Assembly (NCBI GenBank): GCA_963573315.1
Contig: OY752144.1
Location: 800,501-864,500 of the forward strand
Reading direction: 5' to 3'
DNA length: 64,000 nt
From: Entomortierella parvispora
Lineage: Eukaryota > Mortierellomycota > Mortierellomycetes > Mortierellales > Mortierellaceae
Shown: piece by piece, positions 31,848 to 42,961 of the stretch
How the letters are laid out: each line of letters starts with the position of its first letter
How positions within the stretch are numbered: the first letter of the stretch is position 1
Made by a program: the position numbers and the translations under genes
Notes under the pieces: generated by a model
The model's database searches: none
Told to the model about the DNA's origin: nothing
Seen by the model: the letters and a program-made list of their open reading frames with translations, nothing else

Positions 31848-33973
31848 TTAGTGGATATTTTGCTTCACCACCACACGCTTGAACTCGGACCACGCATTCG
31901 ACGGGACCATTCGTGGGGATGTCGCACCAGAGATGGACGCCAAGATGGGCGACAGTGGTCCATGGTTGAGACTGGTCCAGGACTCCTTGCGACCGGTCTG
32001 GGACAGAGGCGCTGGCCTCGGTGTAGGAGAGTTGCAGGCTGATGTCGCCGTGGATGTTGCTGACGACGTTCGACTCTGAAGCATTGGTGGAGGCGAGGAT
32101 GACTGCGTAATAGGCGTTCCACCTTCACCTTCAGTCACACCCGCTGCTGCTGTATACAAGGATGAGAAAGATGACGGGGACGAGGACATGGATCGACCTA
32201 CAGATCGCCAGCGATCTAGAAGACATGAAATGAAATGAAATGTTAATGTCAGTCAACTATTCTTTCACGGGATCATTGACGCAGGTAACGACTCATGTTT
32301 ATCTGCATTTCACCGATACTTCTTTTAAGACATGTCCTCCTTTTACCTTCCATGTGCGCTGCCACTTTGTCAGAATAAGCAAAGTCAAGGGCGGTCCAGC
32401 CGCCGTTGTTCTTGATGGTTGCGCTGCCTCCTTTCTCGATCAAGAGAGAGATGGTCTATAATAGACAGGAGTGGAGTTGTTAGCAATAAAGTAGGTGGTT
32501 GCTACCATGGCTAGTTCATATCAATCTCTCGTCCTGTTCTTACCTGCAAATGTCCAAAGGCTGCCGCACTGTCAAGTTGTAACAATGAAAGATTAGAGAA
32601 CAATTCTTGGCAATCAATTGTTACAGAGGTGGATTTTGGTCAGATGAAGGCTTCCCACTTACTGGTGCAGCGGCGTACTTCCTTCTTCGTCCCGATGGTT
32701 CAGATCGGCGCCCAGGTGAAGAAGAATCTACAATAAAAAATAGCGTCAGTCAGCCTGCGTGCTGCATCGCATGCAGTGCAATTTTCTATTCTCAGTCAGA
32801 ATTTTATGAGCCATTACCTCCACCATAGAAGGAGCGCCATAACGTGCTGCTGCCGTGAGAGGGCTCCATCCTTGCTTGTTGCACAGATGCACTGCCCGAG
32901 GAAACTTTGACGAGTAGATTTCAAAGACGGCTTGGTGTCCATGCTCGGCCGCCACCATCAAGATGTTGTTGTTATTTGGGTCCTAGAAGGTTGATGCCAT
33001 TCAGATCAGATCCGTTCATCAGTAAATATAGCTTTGAGCGATTCATTTCCAGACACATCCACGAGAGCCTTTTCATTCTTCAGCCTGCTGGTCCCCCTCC
33101 TTCGCTCAAAACGAATCCAACTCAGCCAAGCGCTCAGTTGCTCTTCAGCTCCTATTTTTTTCTGGGCATGGATGGAGCTGTCTCAAAAACAACACACATT
33201 ACGCTGATGGCCGTTAGAGGTTGTGCTTACACTCCTCTCCTTCCCTACTGTACCATTTGACCCGCGTCGTGTTCCTGAACGAAGGAATTCGTCCCTGCAG
33301 GTCAAGAGAGAGCAGCTGTTTTGGGGATATGAACGTCAAGAATAGCCTTCCGCTCGTAATCACTTCATTTCCGATGTTCGTTTGGAGATGCTCACCCTCA
33401 AACACCCCACTCGGCAGTGCGCACATGCCAATTGAGACGAAATGCATGGTTGCACGAAAACTAGCTGCAGGTCAACCCCACCTCGGGTTACACATAGTAT
33501 TACAACACCGCCCCAGGACGCTGCTCCTGAAGCACACGACTGACTGACCGACTGCTGGGCGTTCCTCCTCTCCCACCCATTCAGCAACCTGGCTTTCGTC
33601 GGCCCTTCTTCCCGAGCTCCTCTTTCGTTTAGTTCTCTGAACCAATTGTAAACCGCAGGGTTCTCTGTCTAAACCGCGCAACGACCTTCACACTTTCTCA
33701 CACGGGTGAGGGGAAGGTCTTTAGTGTAATGTATCAGCAAAAAAATAAACTTACCCTTGATATCTCTGCACGGTCGTGTCCCAATTGGATCAAGGCTTCG
33801 ACGACCTCAGCATGTCCATGTCGGGCGGCCATCATCAGGGCAGAGTAACCAGAGAGAGGTTCAGTTTCGCAAAGCTCGTCCGTTGAGTTGAACTTTGAGG
33901 CTATCCGTGTCACCAGCTCGAGGTTTCCCTCTGCACAAGCAGACATCAACCGCACGGACTTTTGTTCCAGCAT
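31848..33973 (-). CDS. Ankyrin-repeat protein
   Basis: About 316 residues from six exons: 33973-33755, 32982-32818, 32727-32663, 32568-32544, 32455-32347, 32215-31848. Five consecutive ankyrin repeats are visible: SALMMAARHGHAEVVEALI, ILMVAAEHGHQAVFEIY, SPLTAAARYGAPSMVEILL, TPLHHAAAFGHLQ and TALDFAYSDKVAAHM. The C-terminal 120 residues are Ser/Pro/Thr-rich and disordered. Exon 4 is only 25 nt and completes the LHHAAAFGHLQ helix, which confirms the splice. No other domain shows a function; ankyrin repeats are protein-binding scaffolds. Intron 1 is about 770 nt, well above the local norm. Confidence 0.83.
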
Positions 33974-34822
33974 GGATGGTTTGGTTGTTCAGTTGGTTGG
34001 TTGGTTGATCGGTTGGTCGCGGAGAGTGCTTGTGCGAGCAAGTAAGTGGCAGGCGAAAGAATCGATGGAGATAGAGAGAAAGAGGGAGGGAGAAAGAGAG
34101 AAAGAGGGGGAAAAGAAAGAAAGAAAGAGATTGGTTCTTGTGGCCGGCACCAGAGTGGGGGTCGATGGGAAGGATGAAAACGAAGGGGGAGATGGACAGG
34201 GGAAGAAGAAAGGAAACGGTTCGAGAGTGGCGCCGTTGTTCAGGGTCGAGAACAAGAAAGACAATGACAGGAGGAAAGGGATGAGCTGATTCCAATGGAG
34301 TGTGTTTCGGGGTGCGAGATGTGGATCAGGAGAGGAAGGAGATGTCAATGAGGGAACAAGAGGAAGAGGAGGAAGAGAGATGAGTCGAGTCGAGATGAAT
34401 GTGCTGCGTGCATGAACCGAGGCCGCTCGTCTCTTCTCTTTTTGTAAAAGACCGAGAAGGGATTTTTTTTTTTTTTGCCCAGAATAATAATACAAAGAGA
34501 AAAATGGCGGGAGCTGACAGGACAGAGAGGCAGACACAGGCACAGAACTGAACTGGACAGAGACACCACAGAGCAGGCATGGCACAGAGAGCGCGCAGAG
34601 AGAGCACTTTTTTTTATTTTATGGGTGGGGTGGGCTTGTTGCACTGCACCACATGCAATCCACACGGACAGCCTGCCGTTATTTATTGCCGTTATTGCCG
34701 TTATTGCTGTTATTGCTGTTATTGCCGTTATTGCTGCTGTTGCAGATTGTTGTATTGTTGTTGTTATTGCTATTATTATTGTTGTTTGTTTGACAAGGCA
34801 AGCAAGAGGAGGAGATGATGTG
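33974..34822. other. Ankyrin-gene promoter and GCCGTTATT minisatellite
   Basis: Pyrimidine/purine-biased promoter DNA with GGTTGGTTGG and AGAAAG-type runs, a T run near 34462, and a degenerate minisatellite at about 34676-34770. No gene is supported. Confidence 0.55.
34676..34770. repeat. Degenerate TTATTGCCG/TTATTGCTG minisatellite
   Basis: About seven 9-base units of the form TTATTGC(C/T)G in direct succession, decaying into TTGTTGTTATTGC-type triplet repeats. It lies upstream of the ankyrin gene. Confidence 0.85.
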
Positions 34823-35338
34823 TCAAAGATAGCCCAACAGCAAGTGAGCATACCCACCGCACAACAAATAGCCAGGGAGTGCGCCGAGGTGACCCGCCTT
34901 CCCTTTGCGCAACAGAGACTCCCCTCTGCATCGAGCAGCAATGGATGTCGAGTGACGACCTCCAGGGTACTGATAGACTTGCGTCATCCCCAAGAGCACG
35001 TTCAACGCGTTGGGCGCAAAACTATCTGCCAAAAACCGGCAGTCGCAACTTTTTCTTTTTATGTACTCTGGGGCTGGTTTGAAAGCGTTCGAAACACGAC
35101 TCTGACTTTTGCCATCATAAATTGGACCTCGGCTTGGAAAGAATATTGGCACAACACTTACCAGTAGGTCTTCAAATGTTTGGACTTTTTTGAATTCAAA
35201 AACTACACTGCTCCCCAGGTGTTCGAGTCTCCAATCTCCTACATTCCGACCCTCTACTCCACCATCTTCCTGCCGGCAGCAAAGAAAATGCAAAGATGGC
35301 TGAAACGTGGCTAATAAGTCAATGGGGTCCTTTATCAC
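34823..35338 (-). pseudogene. Possible gene fragment of unknown family
   Basis: Not recognised. A minus-strand open frame of about 170 codons has no ATG at its head (it opens GTG and can be extended upstream to a stop near 35367). The first part reads like protein: a Gly/Glu-rich stretch (EDGGVEGRNVGDWRLEHLG), then SSVVFEFKKVQTFEDLL. It is followed directly by a perfect-looking donor (CTG|GTAAGTGTTG at about 35165) and a plausible acceptor GACGCAAG near 34987, so it may be an exon plus intron plus exon. It borders a repeat-rich region. It may be the remnant of a longer gene or an unfinished model; the frame alone is weak evidence. Confidence 0.3.
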
Positions 35339-35518
35339 CCATGGTCTTGCTCGCTGACAGTGATTTTAGTGCTTGAGAACAAGCCGTCGCCTCCCAGGGA
35401 CACAAGAATCAGTATCATTGTCCGATCGACAACGGGTCTTTGGCTCTGTTGGGAGTCATGAAACAGTATCAAAGTGACTCGACTAGAAGTGTACGTGCTT
35501 TAGTCGACCAAAGGATCT

Positions 35519-35890
35519 GGATCTGAGAATCGGTCATTTCCACAACCATAGGAAAACTACAAGCTTTTCGAGTTTTATGGCCTGGATTAATGCTCCTCAG
35601 CTAGAAACACTCAACGCGACGACCTTCTACTACTGCAGTCGACATTGCTGTTCAAAGCTGGAAATCACCTGACAGTTACCGTAACATCAAGCAAAAATTG
35701 GATCTGAGAATCGGATGGTTTTTCCCGACCATAGGTGAAGTTAACGGATTTTAGATTTTATGGCCTGGATCGATGCTCCTCGACGAGAAACACTCAACGC
35801 ACTCGCACTTGGTCTCGCGTCTGGGAGATGACCTTTTACTAGTCAACAATGCTGTTCAAAGTCGGAGATCACCTGACAATTAAGGTAACT
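35519..35890 (+). repeat. Two direct copies of a roughly 180-200-base repeat
   Basis: Copy 1 starts near 35519 and copy 2 near 35700. Shared blocks, in order, are GGATCTGAGAATCGG, ACCATAGG, TTTTATGGCCTGGAT, AAACACTCAACGC, TGCTGTTCAAAG and ATCACCTGACA. The copies are diverged, with indels, so the duplication is old. A further GGATCTGAGAA at about 35893 suggests a truncated third unit. Confidence 0.85.
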
Positions 35891-36201
35891 TGGGATCTGA
35901 GAAGCCCCATACGGTTGCAGAAGACGATCTACCTCACTCTCACATACATAGCAGCCTCCACGCGATTACAGAAGACAGTCTACCTCTACCTTGATCGCCC
36001 CAGCTGTCTCGATGCCGCTCACGCAATTACAGCAGACAATCTACCTTGATCGCAAATGCTGGTAGTCCCTGTTGGCTGCTTCCCGAGATCGGCCATATCA
36101 TTAGCTGTTCAAAGCAAGATCGCCTGACTATAGGAGAGGATCAATTGAAAGGATGGATCTGACGGCCAGCAGTTTCTGAACGAGTCGGACGAAAAACATG
36201 G

Positions 36202-36606
36202 ACTCATATTTTATGATCAAGATAAATGACCAACGACAATAGAATCACCGCGTACCATGACTTTTTGTTGCTAGACATAGCCTGACAACAGCGTACGGAC
36301 TATCACATCATCGGTTTGCAGGGTCAGATCGGTAGTGTGCTCTTGTTTCTGTTCCCCAAGCATGCGAACGAGTTGATCCCTTTTTGTAACCACAAGATCG
36401 AGGAGAGTGACTAAACATAGCAACCATGAGTGGGTTCAAGGAAGATGCGATGCGACTGCTACACTTTGCAGCTAATGAACATGCCGAGTAACAGAGGTTT
36501 CAGATCAGCAACATTGCGCTACACAAAGCCATGGCCTGTTTAAGGACACAAAATACGAGGCGATTATCTTGTCATAGATCATTTATCTTGATCATAAAAT
36601 ATGAGT
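36202..36606. repeat. Perfect 28-base inverted repeat (inner arms)
   Basis: Arms are 36202-36229 and 36579-36606, exact reverse complements of each other (first arm begins ACTCATATTTTATGATCAAG). The loop is about 349 bases. These arms lie inside the larger inverted repeat. Confidence 0.9.
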
Positions 36607-36765
36607 CTCCAACTTTGAACAACAATGCTGAATAGTAAAAAGTCATATCCCAGACGCGAGACCAAGTGCGTTGAGTGTTTCTCGCCGAGGTCTATCGATC
36701 TAGATCGTAAAATCGAAAATCCTTTATCTTTCCTATGGTGAAGGAAAAAACTCCCGACTTCCCCT
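36601..36765 (-). repeat. Inverted copy of the 35.5-35.9 kb repeat
   Basis: Read on the minus strand, this segment matches the 35700-35870 copy: ACCATAGG, GATTTTA, GCGAGAAACACTCAACGCA, CTTGGTCTCGCGTCTGGGA, TGACTTTTTACTA and TTGTTCAAAG occur in the same order. With the direct copies it forms an inverted repeat about 1.07 kb across. Confidence 0.85.
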
Positions 36766-37367
36766 CAATGTATCTTGTCAAATTCTTCTTGCCAAATTCT
36801 TCTTCTCCCATTGCAGGAACGCGGCAGATGTCTTTAGGTGCTGCTGATGAGAGGTGGTTACAAGAATGACCGTCTTTAGAGGTGGGTCATAATGTTTGTA
36901 TTTCATAAATAATGTCTGAACTCTGCTGGGGAGATGACTCTTGAATGTTCAATCCGATATTGCAGATGGCTAGATGTCTTTATTCTCAATCTCCTCTCAG
37001 TTCTTCTTTCTAAGAGTAATAGGGCCGATCATCTCGCACAAACTTTCTTTGTCGTTTATTGGGATGTTCGATTGAAAACATCCGTTAGTCGTCTAACTGA
37101 CCACCTCACTGACTTCTGTCGGGTGGAAAAAGACCACTCACAGGGAACTGATCCTGTTCCCTTGAAATTTTCTTTGTGGAACCACAAGACAAATGGCAAA
37201 GCAAAACAACTCCACATTGCAGCTGTGGGCGCTCTTCCCTTCATCTCCACTCCTCTTCTCACCACTGCTCTTTTTTCCACTTTCCTTCGTTCATACAAAT
37301 CATTGCTATCCTTCCCTAACCAACCTTTCACTGGAAACACAGCCATTCAAATTGGTCCCTGGATCTG

Positions 37368-39293
37368 ATGTTTTGCAACAATACCATTCCGACTTTTCCG
37401 AGTGACGACGAAAATGCCCACGTCATTGGTACACATAGCCCTGACCATCAAGGAGCGGATGATCAAGGCTGTATCGGTTTGATACACGAATTCAATGGAC
37501 TCAGGTGAGATGGACTAAATTTATTAACTCTTGCATAGCAACACCTGTCCTAACCTCTTGCTAACTGATAGTTTAGATTAAACAATCTAGTTGAAGGAGA
37601 TCCGGTTTCCCAGAACAATGTCGGTCTCATGTATGAGATTGGTGAACATGTCCCACAAAACTACACAGAAGCCATGAAGTGGTATAGGAAAGCCGCTCTC
37701 CAAGGAAACGCCTCTGCTCATAACAGCATTGGCGTTCTGTACCGTGATGGCAAGGGTGTTGAAAAGGACTGCTCGTCAGCAAAGGAGTGGTTTATCGTGG
37801 CAGCTTTCCAAGGATTCGCAGAGGCTCAATTCAACTTGGGAATGTTGTATCGTCAAGACGACATCTGCTCCAAGGCTTTGGAGTGGGTTATGAAGGCTGC
37901 CAACCAAGGGTATGCAATCGCTCAGTTCTGTATCGGTACGATGTATTCCTCTGGATACGGTGTCCCAGAGGACTTTACCAAAGCCATGGAATGGTATTTG
38001 AGGGCGGCCAACCAAGGATACGCAGTTGCTCAGTTCAGCATCGGCACAATGTACGACGCAGGTGAAGGTGTTCATCAGGACTACTACGCGGCCTTGGAAT
38101 GGTACTCTAGAGCAGCCAACCAAGGAAACACCATGGCTCAGTACAACCTCGGCTACCTTTATCAACGTGGGAGAGGCGGCCCTCCTGACGACACATTGGC
38201 TGTAGAGTGGTACACTAAGGCGGCAGAACAAGGACTCGCTCAGGCGCAATATTATGTGGGGCTCTTGCATCATGTGGGAGATATTGTTCCACAGGACAAA
38301 TCCAAAGCCAAGGAATGGTATGTGAAGGCAGCCGAGCAAGGAGATAGCGACGCCCTATTTCGCCTTGGCACGATGTATGATGAAGGCGACGGGGTCACTC
38401 AGGATTATCACAAAGCTGCAAAAAAGTATTCAGCCGCAGCCGACCGAGGACACGCCATGGCACAATACAGGCTAGGGATTCTGTACCAACACGGTAAAGG
38501 TGTCCAACTTGACAATTCCAATGCTCGGGAATTGTATGCGAAGGCGGCGGACCAAAAGAATGTCAATGCCCTTTTCAGGCTTGGCACCATGCACTATCGT
38601 GATACTCCACCAGACTACACTGAGGCATTGAACTGCTTCCTCAAGGCGGCCGAGCAAGGGCACGCTAGCGCCCAGCACAACATTGGCTCTATGTATCAGA
38701 ATGGTCTGGGTATTCCTCAGGACTATCAGAAAGCCATGGAGTGGTGTATGAAGGCCGCCAAGCACGGAGACGTCGATGCCCTGTTCGATATTGGCTCCAT
38801 CTACGACAACGGTCAAGGTGTTTTGCAAGACTATCAAAAAGCCATGGAGTGGTATATGAAGGCCGCCAAGCAAGGGAGCGCCACTGCCCAGTTCAATGTT
38901 GGCTTCATGTATGACAATGGCAAAGGTGTTTCACAAGATCGCCAAAAAGCCATGGAGTGGTATATGGAGGCCGCCAAGCAAGGAAACGCCACCGCCCAGT
39001 ACAACGTTGGTTTCATGTATGACAATGGCAAAGAAGGAAACGCCACCGCCCAGTACAACGTTGGTTTCATGTATGACAATGGCAAAGGTGTTTTGCAAGA
39101 CTACCAGAAAGCCATGGAGTGGTACATGATGGCCGCCGAGCAAGGAAACGCCAGTGCCCAAAGGAATATTGGTGTCATGTACGACAATGGCAAAGGTGTT
39201 TCTCAAGACCACCAGAAAGCCAGGGAATGGTATACGAAGGCTGCCAAGCAAGGAAACGTCCAAGCGCGGCGTAGACTTGAACAATTATCCTAG
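37368..39293 (+). CDS. Sel1-like repeat protein
   Basis: A 617-residue protein. Exons are 37368-37504 and 37577-39293. After an unstructured N-terminus come about fourteen Sel1-like repeats of roughly 36 residues with the pattern KAMEWYxKAAxQGxAxAQxxxGxMYxxGxGVxQDY. The repeats form an alpha-solenoid used for protein contacts. There is no signal peptide or kinase domain. One repeat is a partial duplicate: KEGNATAQYNVGFMYDNGK appears twice in direct succession (18-residue unit at about 38980-39086), giving a half-repeat out of register. Early-diverging fungi carry many Sel1 proteins, often in signalling, but the partner here is unknown. The intron starts GTGAGA and ends AGTTTAG. Confidence 0.88.
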
Positions 39294-39610
39294 AAGAGAG
39301 ATGGCAGAGGATCAAGTCGTAGTAACATGCAAGAGCACCACCAAGACTTCTGTAACAAATTATGTGTCTGGATGTGATACCGACCTTCCTTTGTAAATTA
39401 CCAATGATCAAGAAGGCGATAGCACAATACAACTGATGTCACTGGCGTGATTACACTTCCTCTTCGCGTAAATGTCTCCACACGAGGAGCATTGATCTGG
39501 ATAAAAATATTTGCTTTGTCGGTTGCAGATCGCGTGCGGATGTCGACCTTGCCATGTCCGATTGTTTATTACAGGATTGATGGCCCTACATGCAGACTTC
39601 CAGAGGTACC
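39294..39610. other. Short intergenic region, convergent 3' ends
   Basis: 317 bases between the Sel1-repeat stop and the SMN-homologue stop. Nothing coding or repetitive is evident. Confidence 0.6.
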
Positions 39611-41115
39611 TCAGCGTCTTTGAGAAGCCTGGTACAAACCAGTATAGTATCCAGAGTAGTACCACGCCATGATCAAGTTACTCAGTGCCTCCTCATCCAT
39701 CGAGCTTCCTCCTACAAACGATCCCGTCATTGGAGGCATCATTGGCACTGAAGGAAGAGGCGACGGTCCAGGCGACATCATACCACCAGGGTAAGGGAAC
39801 CGAGCGTGAGCGTGCCCTCCTGGACTGGATCCGAACGGCATAGATGCAGATCGTCCCCATCCTGGCATTCCAGGCATTCCATGCGGTGTGGGTATATGGG
39901 GTGGGTTGCCAGGGTAATGTCCAAAAGTTTGCGAGTATGGGTAAAGTGGGGTAGTCCGGCCTGCAGTACTGCTTTGAGATGCGGCTCTTGGAATGGGTCG
40001 ACACGCTCGCTGTGTCGAGTTTGGTGGACTGACTTCTTCCTCGTCGTTTTCCACAGCCTCTTCATCCTCCACCTGTGCCACAGGATCCTGCTCTGTTGAT
40101 ATGGAATACTCAGGATCGTACGTGTATCCCATCTGCCTATAGTACTCAATTGTTTCTGCATCGTACACAGGCTGTGTGGAAGCTGGCACGGCCGTTTTCG
40201 GTCGAAAAGTAGTAGAAGCGGCTTTAGATCTTGTTGATTGAGTTCCAGATGACTTGGCGTTGACGTTGCTGTTGTAGCCTCTGTTCCCTGAAGGAGAATC
40301 GGACCCGCTCAAGCCACTGGTGATATCATTGGACCCTTGTTGCCGGGTCTTGTGGTGGCCAAATCCAGACTTCTCTGCCTTCTTGAAGCTCGGTTTCCGC
40401 TCCGATACTGCATAGTTTGATGTTGACGAGATGTTCTGTTTCTCTGGCAGGTCCTTGGATGACTTTACGTTCGACCCTGTAGCTGCTTTCTTCCCTAGTG
40501 AACCTTCTTCTACTGTCTCTGTCCTTGCACGTTTTGAGGGCGCCTGTCCTGTCAATATGGTCTCATCCTTGACATTGTCGGGTTTTGAAGGCGCAGCTCT
40601 AAATAGATCAAGGAGTAAAGTGCTGTTGTCAGCTTAAAGTTGAAAACGATCTCGATTTGGTGGGGTGAATGCCAACAGCAAACATACATTGGTATCCGTG
40701 TATCCTTGTTTGTTTTGCTGTGATAGACCTATTGAAGGGTTGAAGTTTAACCACACGTTGCAAATGTTATGTTAGAGAAAAGGCGATTTAAAGCTGGTGG
40801 CGTTTCGTTCTCTGGTCTCGGCTATTATACCTCATATTGCTTCACGGCGCGATCCCAGGCGTCGATCAGCTCAGAGTCGTCCCAAACTTCGTCGTGAGTC
40901 TACAGGTGGAGAGCAGAGGGAGTCTAGGATATAAGTATATCGATGACAGAAGGAAGGCTGCTAGAGCAAGCGTGGCACGGTACCAGTGGAATCTCTCCGC
41001 CAATTTCAATGTCGGCAATTTCCTCCTCGTCGTCCAGAATGGGAACATGGGCCATGTCCTCGTCCTCCATGCCATCCTCATAGTCACTGTCCTCGTAAGT
41101 ATTCTCGTCTGCCAT
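39611..41115 (-). CDS. SMN1: SMN (survival motor neuron) homologue without visible Tudor domain
   Basis: Core protein of the SMN complex that loads Sm rings on spliceosomal snRNAs. Exons are 41115-40984, 40899-40831, 40728-40688 and 40598-39611; the product is 409 residues. The N-terminus is very acidic (EDSDYEDGMEDEDM). The Gemin2-binding helix follows: EVWDDSELIDAWDRAVKQYE. At the C-terminus is a clear YG-box self-association helix (LSNLIMAWYYSGYYTGLYQ), preceded by Pro/Met/Gly-rich sequence like that of animal SMN. The central Tudor domain is not recognisable; instead there are about 200 low-complexity Ser/Lys/Asn residues. The ends identify the family; the missing Tudor resembles fission yeast Smn1, although this protein is far longer. 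It starts 246 bases from TRM7, head to head. Confidence 0.85.
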
Positions 41116-41361
41116 TGGCTTGGCGTGATGGTTGCGGAAATGTCTGTTCAGGAGCAAAGGGAGGGGGGAAGCAGAGCGCGAGAGCCAGCCCAGCCCAGCC
41201 CAGTCCAGCGAGCCAGGTGGTGGGCCAAGCAAGCCACTGAAAATTGTCAACAAAAAGCGGTCTTATTGGACCAACTCTGGCTTCGTGGGTGTGTCTTTCC
41301 AAGACTGTCATAGACGTTCATCCTTCCATTCGCACTCATTCACTCCAAGAGCACTTCAGCA

Positions 41362-42961
41362 ATGGTACTGCAACCTAATCGGGAAAACACAGGAACTGGA
41401 CTGAAAGCAACCCTCATGGCCCATGGCACCAAATGTCCTTTCCTTCTTGTCCTCAACGTTTTTTTCTTTTTTTTTTATTGCAGGGAAAATCAAGCAAGGA
41501 TAAACGCGATGTGTACTATCGTATGGCCAAGGAGCAGGGATGGAGAGCTCGCAGTGCCTTCAAGTTGATGCAGGTCGACGAGGAGTTCAACTTGCTGGAA
41601 GGTACGACCCCGTTATGGATCTGAGCGCCGATCGACTGACTGTTGTGGCAGCAACAAAAAACTGATCCAGAGATTTTTTTTCTTTCTCTTCCGATATAGG
41701 AGTAACAAAGGCTGTCGATCTCTGCGCCGCACCAGGAAGTTGGTCTCAAGTCTTGAGCAAGAAACTTGTGTATGGCATCCACACTCTATGGAGAATAAGG
41801 GTTGTTTAAGGCTATATGCGACTCATACTGATTGGATCATTTTTCTGCATTTACCGCCACCAACACCAATGACAACAACATAGCGAGAACCAAAAGGAAG
41901 GAGATGAGGCCAAGATTGTGGCGGTCGATCTTCAAGCAATGGTGAGTTGACGAGATGTTGTCTGTGATAGGGCCGATCTGGATTCACGCAGATCTCTGAC
42001 CAGTGCGATCATCCATTATGTTGTACTATAGGCTCCTCTTCCAGGCGTCATTCAGTTGCAGGGAGATATCACAAAGCAGTCGACCGCAGACCAAATCATT
42101 TCATACTTTGACGGAGAGAAGGCCGATATCGTTATCTGCGATGGTGCACCTGACGGTAAGAAGAAGACAACTATGGGGTAAAAACTACCATAGGGAGGAG
42201 TCAAACATCTAACGATTCGTGGATCTCTCACTGGATCACTAGTAACTGGGCTCCACGATATGGACGAATACATCCAAGCCCAACTCTTATTGGCAGCCCT
42301 CAACATCACGACCCATGTGTTGCGACCTGGTGGATCGTTCGTGGCAAAGATTTTCCGTGGAAAGGATATCACCCTACTCTACACACAACTGAAGGTCTTC
42401 TTCCCTAAGGTGACCTGCAGCAAACCAAGGAGTTCAAGAAACTCGAGTATCGGTAAAGAGTTGTACCATGATTTTCACTACGGAGATGATGCATGTTGAA
42501 ACGTAAAGCTGATATTGACTTTAATTGTAATATCTCTTTGTCACGAATGAACAGAGGCGTTTATCGTCTGCCAGGATTATACCCCACCAGCAGATTACGT
42601 GCCCAATATGGGCGACCCTATGCTGGATCTTGGTAAGGAAGCGAGGATACTATGGATCGTTGAAACAAGGGGAGAAAGAGGGATGCTTGAGACATTAGGC
42701 CCTAATTTTGATACCTTTTCGTCCTCCTTCGTTCCAGCTCCAACAGATGCACAGGGCCGGTCAAACAGGACAATTGTTCCCTTCTTGGCCTGCGGAGACT
42801 TGAGCGGGTTTGACTCGGATATGACCTACGCCTTACCGGACACTGGAAGTGAAGATTACAAGGTCTTGGCTCCAGTGCAGATGCCTATCACGGCGCCTTA
42901 TCTCAGTGCCATGGAAAAGAAGCGCAAAGGGTTCTTTAACGATACAATGTCAAAAAAGTAG
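41362..42961 (+). CDS. TRM7: tRNA 2'-O-ribose methyltransferase Trm7/FTSJ1
   Basis: Methylates the 2'-OH of anticodon-loop nucleotides 32 and 34 (for example in tRNA-Phe), working with adaptor proteins. Seven exons: 41362-41364 (ATG only), 41484-41601, 41700-41769, 41884-41941, 42032-42155, 42243-42452, 42555-42961. The product is 329 residues. Landmarks: [22 protein letters not shown] (first catalytic Lys), SAM-binding [31 protein letters not shown] (catalytic Asp), and [13 protein letters not shown] (second Lys). The C-terminal part includes the tRNA-binding region through [12 protein letters not shown]. Exon 3 must end at GT|GTATGG to keep frame into [15 protein letters not shown]. An AATAAA lies at about 42974. 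Confidence 0.96.

Larger units (their letters stand above)
35340..37367. other. Gene-poor, repeat-bearing region
   Basis: About 2 kb with no supported gene and base composition closer to even than the flanking promoters. It holds two direct repeats, an inverted copy of the same unit and a smaller inverted repeat (listed separately), plus three degenerate copies of a GATTACAGAAGACAGTCTACCT-like motif at about 35911-36045. The last 400 bases are the likely promoter of the Sel1-repeat gene. A 144-codon frame at 36934-37368 has no family features and is not accepted. Confidence 0.6.

Noticed and set aside
35338-37367. Reverse transcriptase or transposase gene expected in the repeat region
   Set aside because: No frame of useful length with polymerase, integrase or DDE motifs was found; only repeats are visible.
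36934-37368. 144-codon plus-strand frame just before the Sel1-repeat gene
   Set aside because: No family features; it ends in the promoter or leader of the Sel1 gene and overlaps an equally open minus-strand frame.
38700-39290. Regularly spaced DNA repeats that could suggest an array such as CRISPR
   Set aside because: The roughly 108-base periodicity is the coding sequence of Sel1-like protein repeats in a eukaryotic gene; there are no spacers.
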